64,000 nt of DNA from Enterococcus sp. BWB1-3. Lineage in GTDB: Bacteria; Bacillota; Bacilli; Lactobacillales; Enterococcaceae. Where the stretch lies: contig NZ_JADOEP010000005.1 of NCBI RefSeq assembly GCF_016745275.1, positions 132,291 to 196,290 on the forward strand, read 5' to 3'. Below are positions 34,117 through 42,765 of the stretch, in pieces (position 1 is the first letter of the stretch; each line of letters opens with the position of its first letter). The position numbers and the translations under genes were made by a program. The notes beneath the pieces were generated by a model. It was not told where the DNA came from and searched no databases. It saw only the letters and a list, made by a program, of their open reading frames with translations.

Positions 34117-36387
34117 ATGGACTATTCGCAGACACAACCAAAGATAAACCAGCGATACCATGTTCAATATACCGGCTTATCATTTCTTGAGAATGACATG
34201 ATCTTTTTGAAACGAGGGGCAGACCTAGCCCCTCAGCGTTATGATCTGGAGAACAAAACAACCGGCATCGTGAAGAATCGCTGGTTGGTATCTAAGGATA
34301 ATTACGGGGAATTTGAAAGCTTTGAGCATTCCTTTAATAAATGGCTAGGTACTTTAAATACCGGTTGGTACGCTCATAGTTCGAAAGAAACATTTGATAT
34401 TCATGACGATCTGCGGCGGGTGCTGACGTTTGCGGGAGTGGATGAAAGATTGAGCCGGCATAACGATGTAAACAGCACCGGCGGAGCCTACAGCTCGTTA
34501 GCTCGTAACGGTGATGCTGAACGGGAAATCACATACAAATACCGCTTAAACATGAATATTTTGATCGAGTATATGGAATACATTACTTATAATCTATCGT
34601 GGCAAACAGAGAAGATAAGCGATGATGTGGACTGGATCGACGACAATATAAATAAATTGAATGCAGCCAAATTTCTTCGTTGGCAGATCAACCGCTATTT
34701 CGAAATCATGAAGCAGGATATCTGGAATAAGTATGCCGGGAATACAACTGATTTTATTACAACTGAATTTGATGACGTCGTTTCTACCGCGGATAATTAC
34801 GGAATAATGTTCTTCCTAGAACACGAAACGTCAGTGGATCGATTGATAGACAGCTTCCCTAAAACGCCAGCTGCTTATGACTCAACAGGGTTGTACGATC
34901 AATCTAAATACGACGACGGCTCAGGGAACGCAAGTACTACAGGGTTCTACGATACAACAGACTACGATAGTTCCAACTATGATTTGAAAGCAAGCGGGGA
35001 CAAACCGAACAAGGAGCACGGCTACGATTCAGCTGAGTATGACCAAAACGGTGATTTTTATGACTACTATAAAAAGAAGAATCCGGCTGACGTTTTTGAC
35101 GATTCGAATAGTATTGATCCGCTAGGCTCAGTCAATACTTCGTTATGGTTCGCCCCGTTCGATATTTCAGAAATAAGCTTCACCGGGTATTCTGGTGAGG
35201 AAGAAATTTCTATCACGGTCAAAATCCCTGAAGGTGTAGCTTACAACAATGAAGCGCAAATTATTCAGCTAGCCACTAAAGGGAATGAAGATGGCGCTGC
35301 GATGGAACTAACTAGCCATGTGAACGAATTTAAAACCTATCAAATTGACGGGCTTGTTCATAATGGTCTGCCTGAGCATCACATCGCTACTATTGTAATG
35401 CAGAATAACAGTCGCTTTAAAAACAATGCTGACAATAAAGAACTTTCAATAATCGGAAGTGACAAGTGGTTCGATCCGGATAAAGTTGTAAATGGTGAGC
35501 CTCAGGATGTTTCGACGCTCGGAAAGAACAATGTGCCGATGTTGGTCGGCTGCAATCTAATGTATCAGCATTTGAATGTATCCAGCGGAGAATCTGGCCG
35601 GAATTTTATTACACCGACCGTTTTTCATAAGAAGCTGCAGACAAGCGGAATTGGTTCATTGAATCGGGTTAAGTATCGAGGACGTGGATTTAAGATCAAG
35701 AATAACCCGAAAACTTCGACACTGGGTACTACTGTTACTAAAACGATCACACCGCCGCCAATCAATCGAGCACTGGAGTGGTTTGAAATCCATGGAGGCT
35801 ATGACAATACAGGGCCGTTCAAAAATGTCATTCTAGGCGGAACTCCTGGAGCAACAGGTTACGGCGGAATCCCGATGGCACAAGCCCACGGCAACGATGT
35901 AGGTTACGGCGCAGGCTTCGAAGTGAACAACAATATTCTGACCATACGACTAAATTTGGTAGGGTATTCCGTGGATGAAGCAGGAAACCTCGTAGCAAAT
36001 GCTTCCTACGTTCATTTTGGCGGAGCGTACATTTACAAAGTAAAACTAGAATGGCGTTTCACAGATGGAAATTATGCGACCTGGTACGATGAAGCAGTCT
36101 TTTCACATGATGCTTCACAGGACTGGGATCTGGCGTATCGTGGTACATGGCTAAGAACAGCTCAGAACAGCCAATGGTCCAGGGGTGGTATAACAGTTCC
36201 GGGGAATGCGGATCGTATTAGAATGACGATTTATGGAGAGGATGCCACAATGGTTTCTAGCGCTGAATATGATGTTGTAGGGTATCGCCCGCCGGAAGTG
36301 ATCACTGAGCAGGTTCCGCTTTCCATTGATTTGTCTGAGTATGATATTACGCTGGGCGTTGTAGCAAGGGAGATTAGGCACCTATGA
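34117..36387 (+). CDS. Large distal tail / baseplate protein with Tyr-Asp repeats
   Basis: A 756-aa protein directly behind the tape measure, where Dit-like proteins are encoded. The N-terminal 170 residues may be Dit-like. About residues 265-330 form a low-complexity region of Tyr-Asp pairs (STGLYDQSKYDDGSG, FYDTTDYDSSNYD, HGYDSAEYDQNGDFYDYYKK), possibly calcium-binding or a flexible linker. The C-terminal part (about 550-756) is Gly/Thr-rich and beta-patterned, like a carbohydrate-binding or baseplate domain. It ends at ATGA overlapping the next start. No single family covers it. Confidence 0.7.
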   Translation: MDYSQTQPKINQRYHVQYTGLSFLENDMIFLKRGADLAPQRYDLENKTTGIVKNRWLVSKDNYGEFESFEHSFNKWLGTLNTGWYAHSSKETFDIHDDLRRVLTFAGVDERLSRHNDVNSTGGAYSSLARNGDAEREITYKYRLNMNILIEYMEYITYNLSWQTEKISDDVDWIDDNINKLNAAKFLRWQINRYFEIMKQDIWNKYAGNTTDFITTEFDDVVSTADNYGIMFFLEHETSVDRLIDSFPKTPAAYDSTGLYDQSKYDDGSGNASTTGFYDTTDYDSSNYDLKASGDKPNKEHGYDSAEYDQNGDFYDYYKKKNPADVFDDSNSIDPLGSVNTSLWFAPFDISEISFTGYSGEEEISITVKIPEGVAYNNEAQIIQLATKGNEDGAAMELTSHVNEFKTYQIDGLVHNGLPEHHIATIVMQNNSRFKNNADNKELSIIGSDKWFDPDKVVNGEPQDVSTLGKNNVPMLVGCNLMYQHLNVSSGESGRNFITPTVFHKKLQTSGIGSLNRVKYRGRGFKIKNNPKTSTLGTTVTKTITPPPINRALEWFEIHGGYDNTGPFKNVILGGTPGATGYGGIPMAQAHGNDVGYGAGFEVNNNILTIRLNLVGYSVDEAGNLVANASYVHFGGAYIYKVKLEWRFTDGNYATWYDEAVFSHDASQDWDLAYRGTWLRTAQNSQWSRGGITVPGNADRIRMTIYGEDATMVSSAEYDVVGYRPPEVITEQVPLSIDLSEYDITLGVVAREIRHL

Positions 36388-37478
36388 TTTTTATGAATAG
36401 ATACGATAAATTTCAACCGCTATGGGCCATTGATGAAACTGAGCTGGATGTGTTCGATTTATCAATTGATGGCTGGAATAGTGAGATCCACATTGTCAGC
36501 CGTGAAATGATTGGAAAATACAGGTATGTGGCAGTGAATAATCGTTTATATGCCATTACCAGCTACGCTCAAGACGTTACGGGTACAGATATGACAGCCC
36601 GTGACGTCTTGGGAAAACTAACCGAAGACATTAACCTAAAGCCGGGGACGTACAATCTTATGCAACTGGTGACCCTGGCGAATGAATCCGTACAGGTGAC
36701 GACAAACGGCAATAAGTTGCCGTCCATTGAAATAGAAGAGAACGACAACATGACGGCCCGTGATGCCATAGACAGCCTACTGGCTGGGGCAAATGTCGTT
36801 TCCATCGTGGAAACTGTATTCAATACACACGGTTTTAATGGGGCTATGGATGTTTATTATGCAAGGATTGAATTGTTTAGTATTACATGGAACTCTTATG
36901 CGGTGGCAGACAAAGCAATCGCCATGCTTGAATATGGAAATAAGACAGACACTAACCCACAGTACGATACAAGTCGCAGGATCGTGCAAGTGATCGGCAG
37001 CATTGATGCTAAATCAACCTTGAAATCGTGGAGAACTAGAATATCGACTGCAGACTATGAAGCATTGATTCTATATATCGACGGTGATGAAAATGCCATA
37101 AACGACGACCAGGCAAGTTCGATTCTTATGCGGGCTATGGAGTTTAAGCGAGGACCCTTTGAGACGGTTCGAGGATCAGCGGAGATTATTAATAGTAAAG
37201 GGATTGACGACGGGCTGCGCTTCAAATTAGATGATATAAACTTTTCTGATTACAACAGCACCCGAACAAGAATTATTAATAATGTGCTAAGTCAATATAA
37301 CGGCTATACGGTTGGGGATCTGGCAGTGCTGCCGGAACCACGTGCCCAGTTTATTATCGGGGTGAATGGGGAAGAACTTTATGTTCCGTATTCGTATACG
37401 ATCAACTGTAAGACCTTTATTATTAACAATGCCGATTTTGTCCTAGCTAATACTTTGGAGGAATTTGCCGATGAATAA
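36384..37478 (+). CDS. Tail protein (Tal/siphovirus Gp37-like N-terminal type)
   Basis: A 364-aa protein overlapping the previous gene (ATGA). Segments such as IDGWNSEIHIVSREMIGKY, DMTARDVLGKL, KPGTYNLMQLVTLAN and SRRIVQVIGSID resemble the baseplate hub family 'siphovirus ReqiPepy6 Gp37-like'. It probably forms the tail tip hub. No peptidase domain is attached; the next small gene encodes a separate protease. Confidence 0.7.
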   Translation: MIFMNRYDKFQPLWAIDETELDVFDLSIDGWNSEIHIVSREMIGKYRYVAVNNRLYAITSYAQDVTGTDMTARDVLGKLTEDINLKPGTYNLMQLVTLANESVQVTTNGNKLPSIEIEENDNMTARDAIDSLLAGANVVSIVETVFNTHGFNGAMDVYYARIELFSITWNSYAVADKAIAMLEYGNKTDTNPQYDTSRRIVQVIGSIDAKSTLKSWRTRISTADYEALILYIDGDENAINDDQASSILMRAMEFKRGPFETVRGSAEIINSKGIDDGLRFKLDDINFSDYNSTRTRIINNVLSQYNGYTVGDLAVLPEPRAQFIIGVNGEELYVPYSYTINCKTFIINNADFVLANTLEEFADE

Positions 37479-37764
37479 AGATGAAGCAATAAAAAATGCC
37501 AAAAGATATTGGACCCAAAAAGGACATGACGTTTCAAGTGTTCAAATTATTGTAAAGCAATCAAGGCCGTGGACTAGGCCTGTTGTGGGCTACCAGAAGG
37601 GTTCCACGGTCGTTGTGTATGAAGACAAGGCGAAAGAGTATCACGTTGCCTTAGATGTGGTAATAGCCCATGAGATTGGCCACTATTTAGGATTTAGACA
37701 CTATGACACTAACCACCCTATCATGAGGGGCAGAGCACAAGAGCTTGGAGGAATGACATTATGA
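37471..37764 (+). CDS. Small metzincin-type metalloprotease
   Basis: A 97-aa protein; start ATG 37471 behind TTTGGAGG. It carries the full metzincin zinc site HEIGHYLGFRH (HExxHxxGxxH) followed by NHPIM, a possible Met-turn. It overlaps the tail-hub gene and precedes a SAP/HeH-like gene, so it belongs to the structural operon. It may be a tail-associated protease, for example acting on host surface protein or on phage tail proteins. The size is close to a minimal matrixin core. Confidence 0.8.
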   Translation: MNKDEAIKNAKRYWTQKGHDVSSVQIIVKQSRPWTRPVVGYQKGSTVVVYEDKAKEYHVALDVVIAHEIGHYLGFRHYDTNHPIMRGRAQELGGMTL

Positions 37765-38195
37765 AAACAACTATTGAGAAAATCAAAGAATTTGATGGAG
37801 CTTTAAGAACAGCCAACGGCAAAAAGGTAGCTATGAATGAATCGCACTATAATAGTAAATGGTTCACTGAGGATGACAAAACCATTGTTGTTTACGTTCA
37901 ATTTTTGGAACGAGTAGAGGCCACTGCTGAATTTGCTTTGAAATGGTTATCAGAGAATACAGCAAAAGTTGAAGACATGGCCGAAGCTTATATAAGCGAT
38001 TCTGAGGACGTTCCGGCGAAGGTTGAAGAATCTTCCGGAGAAGACACCGAAACGGCTGAGAGTGCGAAAAATCCGGATAATATGAAGTACAATGAACTGC
38101 TAAAGCTTTCTAAGGAATTGGGCTTGAAATTTGATGCTACACCTAAACAACCCAAGTTGTTGAAAGCTGTAAAGGAGGCATTAAAAAATGCCTAA
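37761..38195 (+). CDS. Phage protein with C-terminal SAP/HeH-like domain
   Basis: A 144-aa protein overlapping the protease gene (ATGA). The middle (about 75-105) is acidic and disordered (DVPAKVEESSGEDTETAES). The C-terminal 35 residues (MKYNELLKLSKELGLKFDA and KLLKAVKEALKN) form a helix-extended-loop-helix/SAP-type fold seen in small phage proteins beside endolysins. Role unknown. Confidence 0.65.
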   Translation: MKTTIEKIKEFDGALRTANGKKVAMNESHYNSKWFTEDDKTIVVYVQFLERVEATAEFALKWLSENTAKVEDMAEAYISDSEDVPAKVEESSGEDTETAESAKNPDNMKYNELLKLSKELGLKFDATPKQPKLLKAVKEALKNA

Positions 38196-38949
38196 CTTTG
38201 AAACGATGATCAAGTGGATGGCCGACCGTGTGGGTAAGGTGACTTACTCACAGAATCAACGGCTAGGGCCTTACAGCTATGATTGCAGTTCTGCCGTGTA
38301 CTTTGCTTTGAGAGCTGGCGGCTTCCTGGCTGCCAATAAGATAGGCAACACGGATTCACTGTTTAAAGACCTGGAAGCAGCAGGCTGGAAACAGGTGCCG
38401 TTGGTCAATGGCTATTATGCTGTGAAGCGTGGTGATATATTCATATGGGGAATCCGTGGAGCAAGTGGCGGCGATTTTGGCCATACTGGTATTTTCCTAA
38501 ATGAAAACGATCAAATGATCCACTGTAACTTCGGATATAACGGAATTTCAATAAATGACCATGACACAATATGGGCATATAACGGAAAACCGGCGGTGAC
38601 CGTTTACCGATATGCTGGCCAAACTTCTGGAAATGGTTCCGGGTCTGACGTCTCAAACACTAACGACGGAGGCAACACGGTAGAAACACCAAAAGGGGAA
38701 TGGCTGGCGGAATCCGCAACATTCTACCCAAACACAACTATCAACCTAAGAACAGCAGCAACCACTGGAGCGGCTGTCATTGCGAAGATAACGCCTGGCC
38801 AGTCAATCAAGTATGATGCCTATAAGGTTGATTCAAACGGCCATGTGTGGATTAGACAACCGAGAGCAAACGGGGCCTATGGCTACTTAGCTACAGGAAC
38901 AACGGCCAACGGTAAGCGTAACGCTACACCATGGGGAACATTTAAATAG
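38188..38949 (+). CDS. Endolysin: amidase_5/NlpC-like with SH3 domain
   Basis: A 253-aa peptidoglycan hydrolase. The N-terminal catalytic domain (about 1-148, amidase_5 type as in Pal-like lysins) has the Cys in YSYDCSSAVYFALRAGG, His in DFGHTGIFL and the following polar residue region IHCNFGYNG. A Gly/Ser/Asn-rich linker (about 150-170) leads to a C-terminal SH3_5-type cell-wall domain (FYPNTTINLRTAATTGAAV, HVWIRQPRANGAYGYLATG). It releases phage together with the holin candidates at 27840-28428. RBS AAAGGAGG. Confidence 0.9.
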   Translation: MPNFETMIKWMADRVGKVTYSQNQRLGPYSYDCSSAVYFALRAGGFLAANKIGNTDSLFKDLEAAGWKQVPLVNGYYAVKRGDIFIWGIRGASGGDFGHTGIFLNENDQMIHCNFGYNGISINDHDTIWAYNGKPAVTVYRYAGQTSGNGSGSDVSNTNDGGNTVETPKGEWLAESATFYPNTTINLRTAATTGAAVIAKITPGQSIKYDAYKVDSNGHVWIRQPRANGAYGYLATGTTANGKRNATPWGTFK

Positions 38950-38950
38950 A

Positions 38951-38991
38951 AAAAGTGACCTGTCTTAATAATAGGACGGGTCACTTTTGTT
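38951..38991. terminator. Bidirectional terminator between lysis gene and leftward operon
   Basis: AAAAGTGACCTGTC pairs with GACGGGTCACTTTT. The stem has A/T flanks on both sides, so it can end both the rightward late operon and the leftward operon at 38981-39743, whose last stop codon it overlaps. Confidence 0.8.
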
Positions 38992-39181
38992 TCAAGGCTT
39001 CTATAGCTTCTTTTGTCACTAAATACTCTCTGCCAACTTTACGAACAGAACCGGGCGGGAAACGATCTGGATATTTTGCGTATATCTGTCTTATATAGCT
39101 TTTTTCTTTTCCCAGTATTTTCGCCGCTTCTGCCGCTGAATAAATTTCTAATTTATCCAGATCGATTTTATCGGTTGCCAC
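38981..39181 (-). CDS. Small HTH DNA-binding protein (MerR/Xis-like)
   Basis: A 66-aa protein with GTG start at 39181, eight bases after GGAGG. The core IYSAAEAAKILGKEKSYIRQ with RFPPGSVRKVGREYLVTKEA is a winged helix-turn-helix of the helix_turn_helix_17/excisionase type. It is last in the leftward operon and may bind the palindrome in that operon's promoter, or may be the phage excisionase, as it lies beside attR. Confidence 0.75.
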   Translation of the reverse strand: MATDKIDLDKLEIYSAAEAAKILGKEKSYIRQIYAKYPDRFPPGSVRKVGREYLVTKEAIEALKQK

Positions 39182-39192
39182 GCTTTTACCTC

Positions 39193-39285
39193 CTACAATA
39201 ATCTTTCTACTATGAAGAGTATAACAGTAACTACTACCAACACGATAGTAGCAACCGTTAATTTTTCGCCAGTTGATAGTTTCAT
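39193..39285 (-). CDS. 30-residue single-pass membrane peptide
   Basis: Starts at ATG 39285, overlapping the stop of the upstream gene (TAATG), eight bases after AAGGAGG. After a short polar N-terminus (MKLSTGEKLT) about 17 hydrophobic residues (VATIVLVVVTVILFIVE) form a membrane helix ending RLL. Size and build are like type I toxin or membrane-regulator peptides. The strong ribosome site and coupling argue that it is translated. Confidence 0.65.
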   Translation of the reverse strand: MKLSTGEKLTVATIVLVVVTVILFIVERLL

Positions 39286-39542
39286 TATGCTGCCTCCTTA
39301 GTCCAAATTTCATAGCGACTACGTTCAGATGATATATTTAAGCTTGATTCAAATTTGAACCCTGCTTTAGTCAAATATTTAGCTAGCATAGCTTCTGGAT
39401 AATTAACCTCAATAGACTCGATATCTTTCAGAGCTTCAGGAAGCTGTTTGAATCTCAATTTTGTACTGCCTACGAGCGTGCCATTCGCCCAAGTTGTTAA
39501 GTTTGCTTGTTTTCCCAAAACTAGTCTGTATTCTACATTCAT
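39285..39542 (-). CDS. Hypothetical protein of the attR-side operon
   Basis: An 85-aa protein; start at 39542 behind GGAGG (an earlier ATG at 39557 overlaps that site). Beta then helix then beta pattern (YRLVLGKQANLTTWANG, EALKDIESIEVNYPEAMLAKYL). No family recognised. It is second in a leftward operon flanked by two small membrane peptides. Confidence 0.65.
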   Translation of the reverse strand: MNVEYRLVLGKQANLTTWANGTLVGSTKLRFKQLPEALKDIESIEVNYPEAMLAKYLTKAGFKFESSLNISSERSRYEIWTKEAA

Positions 39543-39602
39543 TTTCTTTTCCTCCAATTTTATGATAAGATTAAAGGGAAGGGAGGGCTTTCGCCCTATT
39601 CC

Positions 39603-39743
39603 CTATGGTTGTGAGAGAAGCTTTTCAAGCATTTCAATTAGTTTTGTAATTAAGTTAATCAGTGCAATGATTAAATTAATTATTATCAGAACTGATTGGT
39701 GTTTGTTGAGTTTCTCTTCTTTACGTTTTTCCTTACGCCCCAT
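39603..39743 (-). CDS. 46-residue amphipathic/membrane peptide
   Basis: Starts at ATG 39743, six bases after AGGAGG. A very basic N-terminus (GRKEKRKEEKLNKHQ) is followed by about 24 hydrophobic, Ile/Leu-rich residues (VLIIINLIIALINLITKLIE) and LEKLLSQP. It is the first gene after the strong promoter at 39768-39796. Resembles holin-like toxin or antimicrobial-type peptides; no family assigned. Confidence 0.7.
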   Translation of the reverse strand: MGRKEKRKEEKLNKHQSVLIIINLIIALINLITKLIEMLEKLLSQP

Positions 39744-39767
39744 ATCTTACCTCCTTTCTATAATTAC

Positions 39768-39796
39768 AGTATACACGCTAACGTGTATAAAGTCAA
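39768..39796 (-). promoter_or_regulatory. Strong leftward promoter with embedded palindrome
   Basis: TTGACT (39791-39796), exactly 17 bases, TATACT (39768-39773). The spacer and -10 contain TATACACG-4-CGTGTATA (39770-39789), a perfect inverted repeat and likely operator. It drives the four-gene leftward operon. Confidence 0.85.
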
Positions 39797-39811
39797 CACT
39801 TTTTAGATAAA

Positions 39812-39833
39812 AAAAGGGGCAGAAAAGGGGCAA
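39812..39833 (+). repeat. Integrase arm-type repeat, right copy
   Basis: AAAAGGGGCA and AAAAGGGGCA with one base between. Matches the pair at 3031-3052 except for two bases, same orientation. Lies about 115 bp inside attR. Confidence 0.6.
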
Positions 39834-39946
39834 AAATACCGTATGCTTACGAAATTATTGAAAATGATTTTGTCGCATATGAGACGGAAACCCTTATTTT
39901 AAGCGGTTTTCAGTATCATGCAGTGGTATAATAAATAATCAGAACT

Positions 39947-39967
39947 GATGAGCCTTACCACAAGTAA
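39947..39967 (+). other. attR: displaced rlmH 3' end
   Basis: GATGAGCCTTACCACAAGTA(A) encodes EPYHK and a stop. It is the original 3' end of rlmH (or of an earlier island) pushed 37 kb downstream. It differs from attL by synonymous T/C, T/C and A/G changes after the shared TGAGCCTTA. Confidence 0.85.
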
Positions 39968-40106
39968 TGCGGTTCGGTTGAATAAGAATGTTGATTTATC
40001 GGGCTTTTATGTGGAGTAATGCAGGGTAGAATGATACGGGTGTTGGTGGTTATGCGGAAAGGTTTATCTGTTGGAGAAAATGTAATAAGGTATAAATATT
40101 TTAGGA
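39968..40106 (+). other. Decayed sequence homologous to the flank of the third att copy
   Basis: No intact gene. From about 39991 to 40050 it aligns with 60025-60075: shared blocks are TTGA, ATCGGG, GTAAT, GCAGGG and GATACGG in the same order. The copy at 60003 has an open frame; this one has several stops, so it looks like a decayed version of the same flanking gene end. Confidence 0.5.
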
Positions 40107-40115
40107 GTGGTATTG

Positions 40116-40829
40116 GTGAAGAAGTATTTTACAAATATGTGGGTAAAGTATATGTTTTTTTTAGTAATCATTAATTTGATAGGCTGGGTTGGTTTTTTAC
40201 TACCATATGGTAATGAAAAATGGAATTTTATTTTTGAAAATATGATTTGGCTACCTTTTGAGTTATTGTTAACTATTTTCGCAATTAATAAAATCTTTGA
40301 GTCTTTAGAAGAACGAAAAAACAGAAAAAGATTTGTGCGTGTGGCAGGAAAGAGAGTAGATCATTTGATAGATTTCATAAAGAGAAAAGTAGTAGCGATA
40401 CCTATTAATTGTCAATATCATGATAGTACAAGAGATGAAATAGCGCTATATGATGAAATAATAGAAAATCCTAAAAAATATTTTGATGAAACATTATTTA
40501 CGTCTACTCGTGAATTTCTATTTTCCTCTAATAATAAAGTAGAATATAACTATATGGGTATTGCACATCTTCAATGTCTAGAAATAGATAGTAAATTAAG
40601 AAAATTCATTGAAAGATATGAATTGTATTTTGATGATGATTTATTTGAACTAATATCAAATTTTGAGATAGTGAATCATAGTTTTGGTATCCTTGATAAT
40701 ACATCAGGTATAGGTTTTACAAACTATGTACAGGGAGACTATAGTCAATTGCAAAAAAGTGCTATAGAATTTGTGGATGAATCAAACAGGCTCATACAGC
40801 TATTGAGTAAATACAAAACAAACAAGTAA
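40116..40829 (+). CDS. Membrane protein of unknown function next to AbiH
   Basis: A 237-aa protein; start GTG 40116, eight bases after AGGAG. Two hydrophobic segments (about 10-30 and 40-60) are followed by a soluble helical region of about 170 residues. No family recognised. It lies 26 bp before the AbiH-like gene, so the two may form a phage-defence pair. Unlike the phage genes it is very AT-rich. Confidence 0.7.
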   Translation: MKKYFTNMWVKYMFFLVIINLIGWVGFLLPYGNEKWNFIFENMIWLPFELLLTIFAINKIFESLEERKNRKRFVRVAGKRVDHLIDFIKRKVVAIPINCQYHDSTRDEIALYDEIIENPKKYFDETLFTSTREFLFSSNNKVEYNYMGIAHLQCLEIDSKLRKFIERYELYFDDDLFELISNFEIVNHSFGILDNTSGIGFTNYVQGDYSQLQKSAIEFVDESNRLIQLLSKYKTNK

Positions 40830-40855
40830 TATTACGATGAGGAAGTTGAGTAAAT

Positions 40856-41443
40856 TTGGAAGAGCTAATAGTTTTAGGGAACGGTTTTGATATAAGTTGT
40901 GGATTGAAATCAAGATATGCTGATTTTTATGAATATAGATACACATTTACTTTTTTTAATAGAATTGACAATTTGTTAAGGACGGGAAATGAAGATCTAT
41001 CAGAAATAAATTTTTGGGATATTATACTTGCTTCTCCTGACGTTGAGAATGTGAGAGATGTAAGCTGGAAAGATATAGAAAGTATCTTAGCTGAGTACTT
41101 AATAATCATCAATAACCAAGATGCTTATTATGAACAATGGATTAACTATTACAATCATGATAGGTACAATAATCAACAGGCTCCAAAAGGTAATGGCATA
41201 AACAACAAAATTCATTTTGTTATAGTTGCCTTAGCTAGGATATCACATAAAAAATATAATAGGTTATTTAATTTAAAGGAAGTTACGAAAGAGGATAGAC
41301 AAAATTTTGTTGCAGATGTTTTGATGGATGAGCTGAGAAAGTATGAAGTTGCATTTAAGGAATACCTAAACAAAGAAATCAGAGAAAATAAAGAATATGC
41401 TGCTCTATGTAGTAAGAAAATCGATATGCTTGTTACAGCAGAT
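40856..41443 (+). pseudogene. AbiH-like abortive infection gene truncated by IS3
   Basis: TTG start behind GAGGAAG. The N-terminus LIVLGNGFDISCGLKSRYADF is, over fewer than 20 conserved positions, the AbiH nucleotide-binding-like signature (GNGFD, then K-x-x-Y-x-DF). AbiH proteins stop phage growth by an unknown route. The gene is cut after about 196 codons by the left end of the IS at 41444; full AbiH proteins are about 300-400 aa. The frame runs on into the IS but is not meaningful there. Confidence 0.75.
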
Positions 41444-41520
41444 TGGATAGGCTACACTAAACTAGACATAAAAAATAAGGTGTGTAAACTAAAAGAAAAC
41501 ACACTGGGAGGAACCACTTT

Positions 41521-41795
<275 letters not shown>

Positions 41796-41811
<16 letters not shown>

Positions 41812-42683
41812 TTACCCTCAACAAACATAAATACTCTATATCAGCGATGTGTAAAGTGTTAGAGATTTCCCGCCAAACCTACTACTATCAGCCTAAAGAG
41901 AAGCAAGAGGAGGCTGACTTAGAAGAAGCCGTAGAAACTATTTTTATTCAGAGTCGAAAGAATTATGGGACACGAAAAATAAAGAAAGAATTGGAATACC
42001 AAAGGCTCATTCTTAGCCGACGGAAAATTGGACGTCTCATGAAACGCCGACACCTAACCTCCAATTACACTCGTGCTCAATTTAAGCCTGCTTCGTCGAT
42101 TACCAATGAGAGCAAAGTTGACAATAAACTCAATCGGGATTTTTTAAATCGGGAACCATTAGAAGCAATTGTCACAGACTTAACCTATGTTCGTGTGGGA
42201 GAAAAATGGCATTATATCTGTTTGATTCTGGACTTGTTCAATCGAGAAATTATTGGTTATTCTTGTGGAAAAAGAAAAGATGCCGCCCTTGTGAAGCAGG
42301 AGTTTAGCCGCATTTCTTACCCTCTAACATCTGTTCAATATTTTCATACGGATCGAGGGAAAGAGTTTGATAACCAAACAATTGAGACCCTTCTGACGAC
42401 GTTTCAAATTGAACGATCATTGAGTCGGAAAGGAAGTCCCCATGATAATGCCGTAGCAGAATCTACCTATAAATCGACAAAAGTCGAATTCATTTATCCA
42501 AATATGTTTCGATCACTTCAAGAATTGGACATACAATTAGTTGATTACGTCCATTGGTGGAACCATCTAAGACTGCACGGTTCATTGGGATATGAAACGC
42601 CGATTGCCTATCGCAATAAGAGATTGGCGAAGCGAATCCTTGATAATGAGCATGGGTGTGATACCGATATGGGGGTGGCCTAA
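41796..42683 (+). CDS. IS3-family transposase OrfB
   Basis: The catalytic part with an rve integrase core. An independent ATG is at 41847, while the frame is open from 41796 for fusion to OrfA. DDE residues can be read in VTDLTYVRVGEKW (D), YFHTDRGKEF (D) and HDNAVAESTYKSTKVEF (E). Length is normal, so this copy appears active. Confidence 0.92.
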
Positions 42684-42707
42684 GCTTCTGTTAGTGCCCT
42701 TGCCAAC

Positions 42708-42761
42708 CAGAAGTCATATTTACTAGTACCAACTATCAAACAAAAATTAGGGATGGTGTAA
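42708..42761 (+). pseudogene. Remnant of agrB (last codons)
   Basis: Behind the IS right end, 17 codons (QKSYLLVPTIKQKLGMV) end at TAA 42759, five bases before the agrD-like ATG. A hydrophobic stretch followed by basic residues directly upstream of agrD is what the C-terminus of the AgrB peptide-processing protease looks like, and agrB and agrD normally sit in this close order. The rest of agrB (about 180 codons) is missing from the window. Confidence 0.55.
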
Positions 42762-42765
42762 GGGC

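Larger units (their letters stand above)
2950..39967. mobile_element. Complete ~37-kb siphovirus-type prophage integrated at rlmH
   Basis: Integrase lies next to attL and the lysogeny genes read left. Early, replication, packaging, head, tail and lysis genes follow rightward, then a small leftward operon lies before attR. Both ends carry the rlmH 3'-end repeat and an integrase-arm-like repeat (3031-3052 and 39812-39833). All modules needed for a temperate long-tailed phage are present. The only damaged gene I see is the Myb-like regulator at 7846-8632. Gene order is unusual: the putative tail-tube gene, fibre and holins follow the capsid gene directly. Confidence 0.92.
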
